The notes under the pieces are model-generated. The model saw only the letters and a program-made list of their open reading frames with translations. It was not told the DNA's origin and ran no database searches. From IMG/VR virus record IMGVR_UViG_3300042326_001025, positions 1 through 38,200 of that record: DNA of 38,200 nt. One strand, given 5' to 3'. Below, in pieces: positions 1 through 7,282 of this stretch (the stretch's first letter is position 1; the number at the start of each line of letters is the position of its first letter). Both the position numbers and the translations under genes were made by a program. The stretch is from a virus.

Positions 1-186
1 GTTGAAGTTTGTTGGCTTTCCGAAACGAACTGCTAAATTGTTTTCAGAATCAACCAGAATTCTCTGGCCTATCGGACCCCAACGAAACACACCAGCAATA
101 GCGCCGTCAGTAGTAGCTACTGTAGGAACAACTGTGGTTAAATCAATTTCGCTGATATTAACACCTGGACTTAGTTGAAATGGCAT
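1..186 (-). CDS. 18: Tail sheath protein gp18, N-terminal 62 residues (runs off window)
   Basis: The reverse strand reads ATG at 186 and stays open to base 1, giving 62 residues that begin MPFQLSPGVNISEID and continue with TDGAIAGVFRWGPIGQR. The opening 'SPGVxxxEID' followed by 'G(A/V)FRWGPxxxR' is typical of contractile tail sheath subunits of T4-like phages. In that family the sheath polymerises around the tail tube and contracts during DNA injection. A strong Shine-Dalgarno AGGAGA stands just upstream (about 192-197), and a one-mismatch T4-type late promoter lies about 41 bases before the start. It follows the large terminase gene, as gp18 follows gp17 in T4. The rest of the gene lies outside the window. 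Confidence 0.9.
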   Translation of the reverse strand, partial: MPFQLSPGVNISEIDLTTVVPTVATTDGAIAGVFRWGPIGQRILVDSENNLAVRFGKPTNFN

Positions 187-226
187 TTTTTTCTCCTTTT
201 TGCGAGAATGTAGAACATATTTCAAT

Positions 227-234
227 TATTTATT
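227..234 (-). promoter_or_regulatory. Probable T4-type late promoter for gp18
   Basis: On the minus strand this reads AATAAATA, one mismatch from the T4 late promoter element TATAAATA. It sits in the 60-base gap between the gp17 stop and the gp18 start, about 41 bases before the ATG. An identical octamer precedes gp13 in this window. The assignment is by motif and position only. Confidence 0.55.
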
Positions 235-246
235 AAAATTAGTTTT

Positions 247-1896
247 TTAGAAGTCTTGATTCGTCTGCCACATCCAACTTTCCGGAACTAACTTTTCAAA
301 CTCTTCTTGGTCTCCAAAATCTTCTCTGCCGTCGAAAACGAATCCAAAAGGTGATAAATCTTGATCCATATCTTCTTCAGTTTTTTCTCGGAGAGACATC
401 AAAGTGTTTATGTTAGTATAGTCTTTAAAATATTGCTGCTCTGAAAGCCAAGCGAACAAAACAAGACACATTACTAAGTCGTCGTGTTTTCCAGACTCTG
501 CTTCGTACGAGTTACCTTTTTTTGAGAAGGTTGATAATTCGTGAATGGTGTGATAATCATTAACAACAAACTGGTTCTGTTCGATTAATAGTTTGAGCAT
601 AGAACAGCCCACGGACTTAACGAGTTTTGTGGTTCTGATACCCTTGTCAGCTGTACGACCGCTAAACCCAGCAGTAACCTTCTTGCCTGCACGACCAGAA
701 TTTTCCGTAAATAGAATATTTTCATATCCAAAATCATAATGCAACGAATGTGAAACTTGCTCGCCGATGTCATTAATTTCTACCAAAACAGCAGCGTTGT
801 TATAAGCAACCGCTGTTCTGTGTATAATATCTGCATAATCTATTGGTGTAACTCCATTATTTCTGAAAGCACACACTTGATTATATGGCATTTTAGTAAC
901 ATCGATTACTTGAAACGCCGAATAGTCTAATCCTTTACCTCTTGAAACGTCAGCTATAATTAAATAAGCACGACCTTTCTCGGGCTTAATGTATTGATAC
1001 ATACCGTCTTTTTTAGTTATCGGAATTTGCTCTACAAGCTCTTTAAGTTTCCAGCCAGCGATAAGCGTGCCAGAAGAACCAAGGAACTCGCATTCCATTT
1101 CCTGATTGAACTTCTCAATATCAAAGTTCATACCAGAAAGGGTTTGTTCTTTCCACTTATCGTCTCTTCCCGGAACATCGCGCCAATTCACAAGTATAGG
1201 ATTATATCCATTTTTACCTTGGATAGCATTAGCCCAAGTACTATGGAAGTGGTTCAAACCATTAGGGGTTGAAACAAGAATAATTTTAGATTCGGTACCT
1301 GACGAAATAGTAGGATAAACCGAGGTGAAGAACTCATCCCAGTTTTCAATGTGTGCAGCTTCGTCGATAAACAAAAGGTTGATAGTGTAACCACGAATAG
1401 CGCTAGCAGAAGTAGCGGAAGCGATAACACGACTGTTGTTTTCTAGAACGAACGAACCTTTGTTCCATTCTTTCACACCCTGCTGTAGCCACTTAGGTAG
1501 GTGCTGATAAGCAAGCTGAACACGACCGAGAATTTCTCTTGCAGTTTCGCCCTTGTTAGCCAACAAAGCAACAGTTTTGTCTGCATGGAAAATTATGTAC
1601 CAAAGAATAAAACCACAAGTAGTTGTAGACTTACCTGCCTGACGAGCAGTCGTAACGATAGTATAACGATTATCAACGAAAGAGCTTATCATATTTCTCT
1701 GATAAGGATATGGATTAAAAGTTACCAAACCCTCATTTAAGGAAATGATCTTCATATAGTTTTCAACAAAATAAATCGGATCTTCAGAACACTTAACCCA
1801 TTCTTGGATAAGCTCTGGCGACCAATCAATGTCTTCGTTAGCTCTTTTTAGAAGTACATTACCTTTGTACCCCTTGTCGTTTTCAAGCGTCGCCAT
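247..1896 (-). CDS. 17: Terminase large subunit gp17 (packaging ATPase-nuclease)
   Basis: This 549-residue protein is the DNA-packaging motor ATPase and headful nuclease. The ATPase domain shows Walker A ARQAGKST (residues 84-91), Walker B LLFIDEAA (174-181, catalytic E179) and the coupling motif STPNG (209-213). The C-terminal RNase H-like nuclease domain shows an acidic triad pattern: D316 in IIADVSRG, E374/D376 in LVEINDIG, and D472/D473 in GKHDDLV. T4 gp17 is about 610 residues; the difference is a shorter N-terminus before the conserved segment KRANEDIDWSPELIQEWVK. The start overlaps the end of gp16 by 14 bases, suggesting translational coupling. Order 16-17-18 matches T4. Confidence 0.97.
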   Translation of the reverse strand: MATLENDKGYKGNVLLKRANEDIDWSPELIQEWVKCSEDPIYFVENYMKIISLNEGLVTFNPYPYQRNMISSFVDNRYTIVTTARQAGKSTTTCGFILWYIIFHADKTVALLANKGETAREILGRVQLAYQHLPKWLQQGVKEWNKGSFVLENNSRVIASATSASAIRGYTINLLFIDEAAHIENWDEFFTSVYPTISSGTESKIILVSTPNGLNHFHSTWANAIQGKNGYNPILVNWRDVPGRDDKWKEQTLSGMNFDIEKFNQEMECEFLGSSGTLIAGWKLKELVEQIPITKKDGMYQYIKPEKGRAYLIIADVSRGKGLDYSAFQVIDVTKMPYNQVCAFRNNGVTPIDYADIIHRTAVAYNNAAVLVEINDIGEQVSHSLHYDFGYENILFTENSGRAGKKVTAGFSGRTADKGIRTTKLVKSVGCSMLKLLIEQNQFVVNDYHTIHELSTFSKKGNSYEAESGKHDDLVMCLVLFAWLSEQQYFKDYTNINTLMSLREKTEEDMDQDLSPFGFVFDGREDFGDQEEFEKLVPESWMWQTNQDF

Positions 1897-2311
1897 TCTT
1901 CTTCATGTCCTTTAAAACTTTTTGAAGCTCAGCTGTTGAACCAACAAACAGGTTATTATTAATTGTTTTAGCTTTTTCGTTAATTGGGCTATCAGAAGTG
2001 CTTATATCTCTGATTTTAGTTTGTAGATCTAATAGCTTTTCATTAGCTACTAACATTGTGTCCATAAGTTTAGCAAGAACTTCAAACGCTCTTGGGTGTT
2101 GAGAACTATCTGCGATCTGAGCTAATTTTATCATAGCTTCTTGACCGTTTTCGATCATATTATGGATATTTGCTCTAGCCACCTCGAAATCTTGTTTTGC
2201 GCTATCATTATGCGCATCAGCAATCATTTTCGAAACCACATCAACTTCTTTTTCAACAGGTGTTAATCCAAGAGCTTTACCAATCGGATCATCATTATTT
2301 TCTTCGTTCAT
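1883..2311 (-). CDS. 16: Terminase small subunit gp16
   Basis: A 142-residue, mostly helical acidic protein lies directly before gp17 and overlaps it by 14 bases. The central region (about residues 40-105: ARANIHNMIENGQEAMIKLA, then AFEVLAKLMDTM) matches the helical core of T4-family gp16. That protein forms rings and regulates the gp17 motor during recognition of concatemeric DNA. Its start shares an ATGA overlap with the gp15 stop, so gp15, gp16 and gp17 look translationally coupled. Length is close to the T4 protein (164). The call rests on both position and sequence character. Confidence 0.9.
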   Translation of the reverse strand: MNEENNDDPIGKALGLTPVEKEVDVVSKMIADAHNDSAKQDFEVARANIHNMIENGQEAMIKLAQIADSSQHPRAFEVLAKLMDTMLVANEKLLDLQTKIRDISTSDSPINEKAKTINNNLFVGSTAELQKVLKDMKKNGDA

Positions 2312-3171
2312 TCTATCTCATCTGTGTTGTAAACTTGGGTTATATATCCAAAATCATCGCTAATCTCAATGTCAGTATATGCTACCGTGCCTAAACTGGT
2401 GTTTGGTTGACCAAAGTAATTTATAGGATCACCATTAGCAGTTAATCCCGGTTGCACCGTAACTTTTTCTATGATCGTTGTGTTGCCAACTGCAGTTTGT
2501 AATTTACCATCATCAACATTAGGTATGTAAAAATTAGTGTTGACAAACTTAATAATGTTAGACTTTTTAACAGGTCCATACAAATATCCTTTTAATTCTA
2601 AATCTAAAGTCCATATAATGGCTCTTCTTTCTTTAAAATCACCATCATAGTTGTCACTATAACTGATATTGTTTAATATGATCGGTATGTCCATAGTAAC
2701 TTCTACTTCAGGTATCAAATTAACTGTAGTAGTCCAGTCCGGAGTAAAATAGGGAAGTATTTGCTCAATTATTTTAGTTCCATCTTCTGCATTTTTTGCA
2801 TAGATGTAAACTTTAAATTCTATATTGTATGGAACTGGATTGTATTGATATTTAAATTTGCTGGCAGATGTAGCGTCTTTTACTGAGGATTTTCCAATCG
2901 TATTAAGTTTTCTTGTTCCATCATATACCATTTTTCCCATTTCAAAAGAAATAGCAGGAAGAGGAATTGTAGCTGTTTGACGATCAATAGCTGTATCTTG
3001 AATAACACGAGACAGCATTTTATCTTTTGGGGCATATGTAATAGGAATTTTCAACAATGACGTTTGATTGCCGCTAGAATTAGTGCGGGTTATACGTATA
3101 TTATTAAAAAGAGTCCCGGTAAGAATTACATACTTACGTAGTAAACTAAAATAAAACGGTGTACTGAACAT
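2308..3171 (-). CDS. 15: Tail completion / sheath stabiliser protein gp15
   Basis: This 287-residue protein starts MFSTPFYFSLLRKYVILTGT, has LFNNIRITR and 'IPITYAPKDKMLSRV' near residues 20-60, and 'IIEQILPYFTPDWTTTVNLI' in the middle. All of these align with T4 gp15 (for example LFSNIQIKR, PITYASKEHFM, QIVEQILPYFQPHFNTT). In T4, gp15 caps the completed tail and joins it to the neck. The length is near the T4 protein (272). Its start forms a TAATG overlap with the gp14 stop and its end an ATGA overlap with gp16. Confidence 0.93.
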   Translation of the reverse strand: MFSTPFYFSLLRKYVILTGTLFNNIRITRTNSSGNQTSLLKIPITYAPKDKMLSRVIQDTAIDRQTATIPLPAISFEMGKMVYDGTRKLNTIGKSSVKDATSASKFKYQYNPVPYNIEFKVYIYAKNAEDGTKIIEQILPYFTPDWTTTVNLIPEVEVTMDIPIILNNISYSDNYDGDFKERRAIIWTLDLELKGYLYGPVKKSNIIKFVNTNFYIPNVDDGKLQTAVGNTTIIEKVTVQPGLTANGDPINYFGQPNTSLGTVAYTDIEISDDFGYITQVYNTDEIE

Positions 3172-3893
3172 TATATTGTTCTTTCGCTAAACGGATCATA
3201 AGCAGTAAAGTCAACAAACAAATCAGACTCTCTTTGTATCTCATCGTTGTCTGCAGAAGGAATAAGATCATTTATACTAGATCCTTCAAGGACAATAATG
3301 TTGCCTTCTTCATCCAATATCATAGCACCAGTTTCGTCTAATACAGCCCAATGGTATTGATTGGTGTCAAATTTCTTTTGCAGAATATCAATTTCTGGAA
3401 TACCAGTACTCAAAATTTCACCAGCATACTCGAACAATTCACAAGTAACTTCCCAAGTTTGTAAAGAGCCAAGTTGATAAAACATCTCGAACTTGTTTAC
3501 ATATTTAATTTGAAAACATTTCTTATTCAATGGGAAATAAATTAAGTCTCCTTCGTTAGGGCGAACCTGATTAGTAAACGTCCCAATTTCTTCATTGAAT
3601 ATTCTTTGTGCCATAGAAAATACAACTCTGTCTCTAATTTCTAAACCGAACTTAGACATAAAGTTTCCATCGCCCTGAAAACCGTCGACGTTTTTAATAT
3701 AAATTTCTATAGGGTAAGCATTTTCATAACTTGATTGATCATCAGCTCCATAAACAGCATCGTAGTTGTTAAGTTTTCGAGGAATGTAATACATGTCCTC
3801 TCCATAAATTTTTATGGATTCAATAATCAAATTTTCAAGTAAAAGCTGTTCTTGAGAAGATTGAAAGTTATTGAAGAAAAAATTAGTTGCCAT
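3171..3893 (-). CDS. 14: Neck protein gp14
   Basis: A 240-residue protein begins MATNFFFNNFQSSQEQLLLE and carries 'IYGEDMYYIPRKLNNYDAVYG' around residues 29-49, then 'DRVVFSMAQRIFNEE' and 'FQIKYVNKFEMFYQLGSLQ'. These are hallmark segments of T4-like gp14, which with gp13 forms the head-tail neck and lets the filled head accept the tail. T4 gp14 is 256 residues. It lies between gp13 and gp15 as in T4 and shares a TAATG stop/start with gp15. Confidence 0.93.
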   Translation of the reverse strand: MATNFFFNNFQSSQEQLLLENLIIESIKIYGEDMYYIPRKLNNYDAVYGADDQSSYENAYPIEIYIKNVDGFQGDGNFMSKFGLEIRDRVVFSMAQRIFNEEIGTFTNQVRPNEGDLIYFPLNKKCFQIKYVNKFEMFYQLGSLQTWEVTCELFEYAGEILSTGIPEIDILQKKFDTNQYHWAVLDETGAMILDEEGNIIVLEGSSINDLIPSADNDEIQRESDLFVDFTAYDPFSERTI

Positions 3894-3897
3894 TGTA

Positions 3898-4638
3898 TTA
3901 GCCGATCATGTCTGTAACAGGCAAGCTGTAAGTGTAGATCATTTCTTGCTCTAGTTTTTCTCTTTCAGCAGTAGCTTCGTCATATATTTTTTGTCCGTTG
4001 AAAGTCAATCCTCCAGGCATTCTCATGCCTTCGAATTTCTTTAAGTTTTGACCCCACTGTTGCTTGATTAAGCATGCAGCATATCTCAACAACCAACGAT
4101 CAGACCAAGCATCAGTATACGTATCAGGATTAACGACTTCGTAAGCTTCTACAATCAAATATTCACCAATGTTAAGTCTATCCCAATCCATGTCTATATT
4201 TAAACGATTGGTATTTCTATTATATCTTAACGGTTGTTTACCAACTAACAAATATTCAAGGAACTGAATATGTTGTATAGCCATATAGTATGGAACCATG
4301 GACACAGATGTGAGTGTATAAAGGTCATTAAGGGCGATTTGATAACGAATATTAAATAGGTTGTTAGTACCAAGAGCTGACCCGAGATCAAAGATATTAA
4401 TAACCCCAATGATGTTTTCAGGGATAGTGATGTATTGGTTATCTTTGTCTTGTTGTGTAATTTGATATTTGTAGAACGTTTTTGACGAGCCATCGAAATG
4501 ATAGTCCCAATAATAGCGTAAAGCTTCATCGACCCTATCATCCACCTGATCGTCATCGACGTTGATTTCTATTACTGGTTTGCCAAGTCTACGCAAACAA
4601 TTTTCTTTAAATTCAGTTCTGGTCGTTGGCGATGCCAT
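3898..4638 (-). CDS. 13: Neck protein gp13
   Basis: A 246-residue protein starts MASPTTRTEFKENCLRRLGK and continues with 'DDRVDEALRYYWDYHFDGS' and, near the C-terminus, 'SDRWLLRYAACLIKQQWGQN' and 'LPGG'-like 'MPGGLTFNGQ'. This is the conserved pattern of T4-family gp13, the neck protein that seals the packaged head with gp14. T4 gp13 is 309 residues, so this version is shorter, as in many aquatic T4-like phages. A one-mismatch late promoter lies 22 bases upstream, so neck, completion and terminase genes probably form a late transcription unit starting here. Confidence 0.93.
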   Translation of the reverse strand: MASPTTRTEFKENCLRRLGKPVIEINVDDDQVDDRVDEALRYYWDYHFDGSSKTFYKYQITQQDKDNQYITIPENIIGVINIFDLGSALGTNNLFNIRYQIALNDLYTLTSVSMVPYYMAIQHIQFLEYLLVGKQPLRYNRNTNRLNIDMDWDRLNIGEYLIVEAYEVVNPDTYTDAWSDRWLLRYAACLIKQQWGQNLKKFEGMRMPGGLTFNGQKIYDEATAEREKLEQEMIYTYSLPVTDMIG

Positions 4639-4659
4639 TTAACTCTCCGTTTTAATTAC

Positions 4660-4667
4660 TATTTATT
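4660..4667 (-). promoter_or_regulatory. Probable T4-type late promoter for gp13
   Basis: The minus strand reads AATAAATA inside the 40-base gap between the holin gene and gp13. It is identical to the octamer before gp18 and one base from TATAAATA. It would drive gp13-gp14-gp15-gp16-gp17. Support is motif plus position in one of the few intergenic gaps. Confidence 0.55.
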
Positions 4668-4678
4668 TGAAAAGTAAA

Positions 4679-5176
4679 TTACTTTTTCTTTGTTGTGGCT
4701 GTAATAGTAACTTGGGACGGAGCCATGCGCTCTTGTTTTTCCATCATACGACTGCCAAACCAAAAAGCGATAATTGTAGAGAAAAGCGTCATAGTTTCTG
4801 CATCCCATACAGCATCAAGCATTGCAGGCACAGACTGACCAGTTGAAAGCATTACGCATGCAGCTGCGATTTTTATCGCTACGAAAACGAAAAAGAACGA
4901 GTAAGTTATAACAGGGCGGATAGAAGCGCGTAGTGCGTTAATAAACTTTCCACCATCAAGAGACTTATCATGATCAAGAGCAGATTGTCGTGACTGAGCG
5001 TCAGCCTTAACCACCTCAACATTGAAATTGAGATCGGCTTGGCGTTCGGCTGCATCAATTTTGATCTTTGTAAGTTCAAGTTCATACTTAATCTCCTGCT
5101 TACGTTCAAATATTCTCACAATAGAGGGTAGCAAACTGCCCAAAATACCAAATAGTGGTGATAGTAATGCTAACAT
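4679..5176 (-). CDS. Holin of the 3-TM (GTA-type) family
   Basis: A 165-residue protein with a hydrophobic N-terminal helix (residues 1-20, MLALLSPLFGILGSLLPSIV). A charged amphipathic stretch follows (about 22-75, ERKQEIKYELELTKIKIDAA...). Two further membrane segments lie at about 88-110 (PVITYSFFFVFVAIKIAAAC) and 129-146. This matches the '3-TM holin for gene-transfer-agent release' family found in alphaproteobacterial gene-transfer agents and aquatic phages. The inferred role is opening the inner membrane to release the endolysin. It closes a four-gene lysis group that begins with the endolysin at 7282. A Lys-rich tail (TTKKK) faces the cytoplasm if the topology is standard. Confidence 0.8.
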   Translation of the reverse strand: MLALLSPLFGILGSLLPSIVRIFERKQEIKYELELTKIKIDAAERQADLNFNVEVVKADAQSRQSALDHDKSLDGGKFINALRASIRPVITYSFFFVFVAIKIAAACVMLSTGQSVPAMLDAVWDAETMTLFSTIIAFWFGSRMMEKQERMAPSQVTITATTKKK

Positions 5177-5187
5177 ATTTTTATCCC

Positions 5188-6216
5188 TTATTTACTTTCT
5201 GGTAAAATCAATTCTCCACCAATCTTCAAAGCTCTTTCTTTAATCTTTGGATTTTTCTCTCTTATACCTTTAAGAGTTTGTTGCCAGTTTTCACCACCAA
5301 TTTTTCTAGCAATTTTCTCAAGAGTGTCGCCCTTATTAATTTGATATAGGTTCTGAATAGGCTCTTTCTTTTCTGATGGTTTTCTATCACGAGGGACTTG
5401 TCCAAGATAAGAAGCAGTTTTCGCATAACGCTGATGAAATGGATCATCAGATTGCGCTGGAGCATAAGGACCAGCTGAAGTTGGTTTTGGATTAACAGCA
5501 GATGGTGGTACACGATCTTGAAGTTTTTGTTGTGGAACACGATCTTGTATTTTCTGCTGTGGTACACGATCTTGAAGTTTTTGTCGCTTTGGTTCAATGT
5601 AAATCATAGAACCAGGAGTTGTGATTCCAGGACCACTAGGAATTACATCAGAGGGTCTTTCAGGTTTCAACTTTGGTTTTGGTATAGTGGTAATCTTTTT
5701 ACCCGATTGATCATAACCAGCAGCGGTCAAAGCACTATTGGGTTTGCTAGTCACTAAAGGTTTATCAGGTGTAACAATTATTGGAGGAGTTTTTAATGGA
5801 TCAGACTGCTTTGTTTTGTAAGGACCAGAACCTGGCATTGGTGGTTCATTACCAGCTTCTGCCGCAGCAAGACGATCTTTAATTGAGTCTGGATATCCAG
5901 CAGGAGGTGAACGATAATCTTTGCGAAGTTTAATTTCACGCTGAGGATTTATTTTATTGGTAACTTTTGAAGGATCAACAGTTTGTCCGTTACCAAGATC
6001 ATATCTTGAACCAGTAAAATCTACATTATCATTTGGTGTAATTCTACTTGTTCCATCGGCAGCGGGCATCGGCGGAAATTTCATTTGATTTAGGTCTTTA
6101 TTTACCTTGTCAAAACCAGTTTCAATTCGCTTCTGAATTTCTAATCTTTTTCGCTGAACTTGATTTCGTCCTTCATCAGCGGCGGATTGTTCTAAAATAT
6201 CTCTTAGTTTTTTCAT
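5188..6216 (-). CDS. LysM-domain protein with tandem nonapeptide repeats
   Basis: A 342-residue protein. Residues about 1-285 are low-complexity, rich in Pro, Lys, Gln and Asp, and look disordered. Residues about 289-339 form a LysM domain (NLYQINKGDTLEKIARKIGG ... NPKIKERALKIGGELILPES), a peptidoglycan-binding fold. Just past the middle are three tandem nonapeptides of the type QKLQDRVPQ, encoded by 27-base DNA repeats at 5504-5584. No signal peptide or catalytic domain is visible. It lies between the 94-residue membrane protein (TAATG overlap) and the 3-TM holin. A role in lysis, as a spanin-like bridge or cell-wall binder, or as a virion protein touching peptidoglycan is inference. Confidence 0.7.
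   Translation of the reverse strand: MKKLRDILEQSAADEGRNQVQRKRLEIQKRIETGFDKVNKDLNQMKFPPMPAADGTSRITPNDNVDFTGSRYDLGNGQTVDPSKVTNKINPQREIKLRKDYRSPPAGYPDSIKDRLAAAEAGNEPPMPGSGPYKTKQSDPLKTPPIIVTPDKPLVTSKPNSALTAAGYDQSGKKITTIPKPKLKPERPSDVIPSGPGITTPGSMIYIEPKRQKLQDRVPQQKIQDRVPQQKLQDRVPPSAVNPKPTSAGPYAPAQSDDPFHQRYAKTASYLGQVPRDRKPSEKKEPIQNLYQINKGDTLEKIARKIGGENWQQTLKGIREKNPKIKERALKIGGELILPESK
5504..5584 (-). repeat. Three tandem 27-base in-frame repeats
   Basis: Three direct 27-base units at 5504-5530, 5531-5557 and 5558-5584 encode QKLQDRVPQ-type nonapeptides inside the LysM protein. Units 1 and 3 differ by one base; unit 2 differs at several positions. The length is a multiple of three, so copy number can change without breaking the frame. 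Confidence 0.9.
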
Positions 6217-6500
6217 TATTTTTTACCTGTTGGTGTTTGAGTTGTATTTGTTTTTTCTATTTCTTCAACATTCATTATTCTTGTAATCTTTTCTTGCCCG
6301 CGTGTCCATGCTGCAACACCAATGATAGCTGCCATAGCCAAATGATAGAAGCCGCCCTCTTTCAGCGTGATAGGATTCCATTGTTGTTGTGAGAAATACA
6401 TGTATGCAGCAGGGAAAATTATGAAGTCAAATACACAGACAGCAAGATACTGCCATGCAATTGCAGGTCTCCAATATTGTTTAATCCAGCTTTCTTCCAT
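6216..6500 (-). CDS. Small membrane protein of the lysis cassette (putative holin)
   Basis: A 94-residue protein with two hydrophobic segments, about residues 13-36 (AIAWQYLAVCVFDFIIFPAA) and 50-66 (GFYHLAMAAIIGVAAW). A polar, charged C-terminus begins TRGQEKITR. It follows the endolysin by 2 bases and shares a TAATG with the LysM gene. The sequence type (WIKQYWRPAxAWQYLxVCxFDF ... GFYHxAMxAIxGVAAWTRGQEK) is common next to endolysins in aquatic T4-like phages and is usually annotated holin or holin-like. Two candidate holins exist in this cassette; one may be an antiholin or pinholin, which the sequence does not settle. Confidence 0.7.
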   Translation of the reverse strand: MEESWIKQYWRPAIAWQYLAVCVFDFIIFPAAYMYFSQQQWNPITLKEGGFYHLAMAAIIGVAAWTRGQEKITRIMNVEEIEKTNTTQTPTGKK

Positions 6501-6502
6501 GT

Positions 6503-7282
6503 TTACACCATTAGTTTGTTTAAAGTATCAGTATTGATAGAACCTGTTACTGTTAAACCGTTTTTTTGTTGAAATTCTTTAACTGCTTGTTCTGTTTTAG
6601 GACCAAACGCTCCATCAGCAGTTATTTTAGCGCCCTTCCTAATTAACATATTTTGAAGGTCAGCAACGTAAGGAGAGTTATCACCAACTTTAGCAACCAC
6701 GATAGGTGGCACAATAGGATCTGTTGGTGGTGCAGGAGGCGGAACAAAGCTGAAATTTTTAGGTATAACTTGTTTAGATCTAGCCAAGTATTTTTTGCGG
6801 TCGTCGAAACCGTTTAGACCACCGTTAATACGACGAGTAATAAGCTCAACATTATCAGCGTCGGCAAGAGCATTAAGCTTTCTTGACTGCCAATATTCAA
6901 GAGCAGTTAAAACAGAAACCTCTGGAGACTCAGCAAGCTCAGGATTGTTTTCTAAGTCATATCCAATCTTAGCACCGATAGTGCGGTAGTTTGCTCTGCC
7001 TGTAAGCTGGAAAATACCACGACCCTTGTAACGAATGCCGTCGCCTTTCTGAGTATTTCCAAGAGACTTTACTCTTCCTTCATATGCTGCACCTGAAGCA
7101 TATTCTTCGAGAGTGCGGAAAGATGCAGATTCGTGAGCAGCTTGTGAAAGAAAATGACATACACGCAGGTATGTGTTTACTTCATATTTTGGCATATGAA
7201 TGTTTAGATACTTAACCAAAGGATCAATAATCTCGTCCTTTGAGTTTGGTGCTATTTGTTTTAATTGTTGCTTGGTTATCAT
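6503..7282 (-). CDS. Endolysin: GH19 lysozyme/chitinase-like domain plus PG-binding domain
   Basis: A 259-residue cell-wall hydrolase. Residues about 1-170 form a GH19-type domain with SQAAHESASF (candidate catalytic E51), a second acidic site at E59/E60 and the conserved KGRGIFQLTGRANY (86-99). A Pro-rich linker (about 180-194, PPPAPPTDPIVPP) leads to a C-terminal peptidoglycan-binding type 1 domain (about 199-258; LQNMLIRKGAKITADGAFGP). I chose the start at 7282 rather than the in-frame ATG at 7306. It gives MITKQQLKQIAPN, the usual family N-terminus, forms an ATGA overlap with the preceding fibre gene and has AAGGA a few bases upstream. No signal peptide is seen, so export depends on a holin. 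Confidence 0.92.
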   Translation of the reverse strand: MITKQQLKQIAPNSKDEIIDPLVKYLNIHMPKYEVNTYLRVCHFLSQAAHESASFRTLEEYASGAAYEGRVKSLGNTQKGDGIRYKGRGIFQLTGRANYRTIGAKIGYDLENNPELAESPEVSVLTALEYWQSRKLNALADADNVELITRRINGGLNGFDDRKKYLARSKQVIPKNFSFVPPPAPPTDPIVPPIVVAKVGDNSPYVADLQNMLIRKGAKITADGAFGPKTEQAVKEFQQKNGLTVTGSINTDTLNKLMV

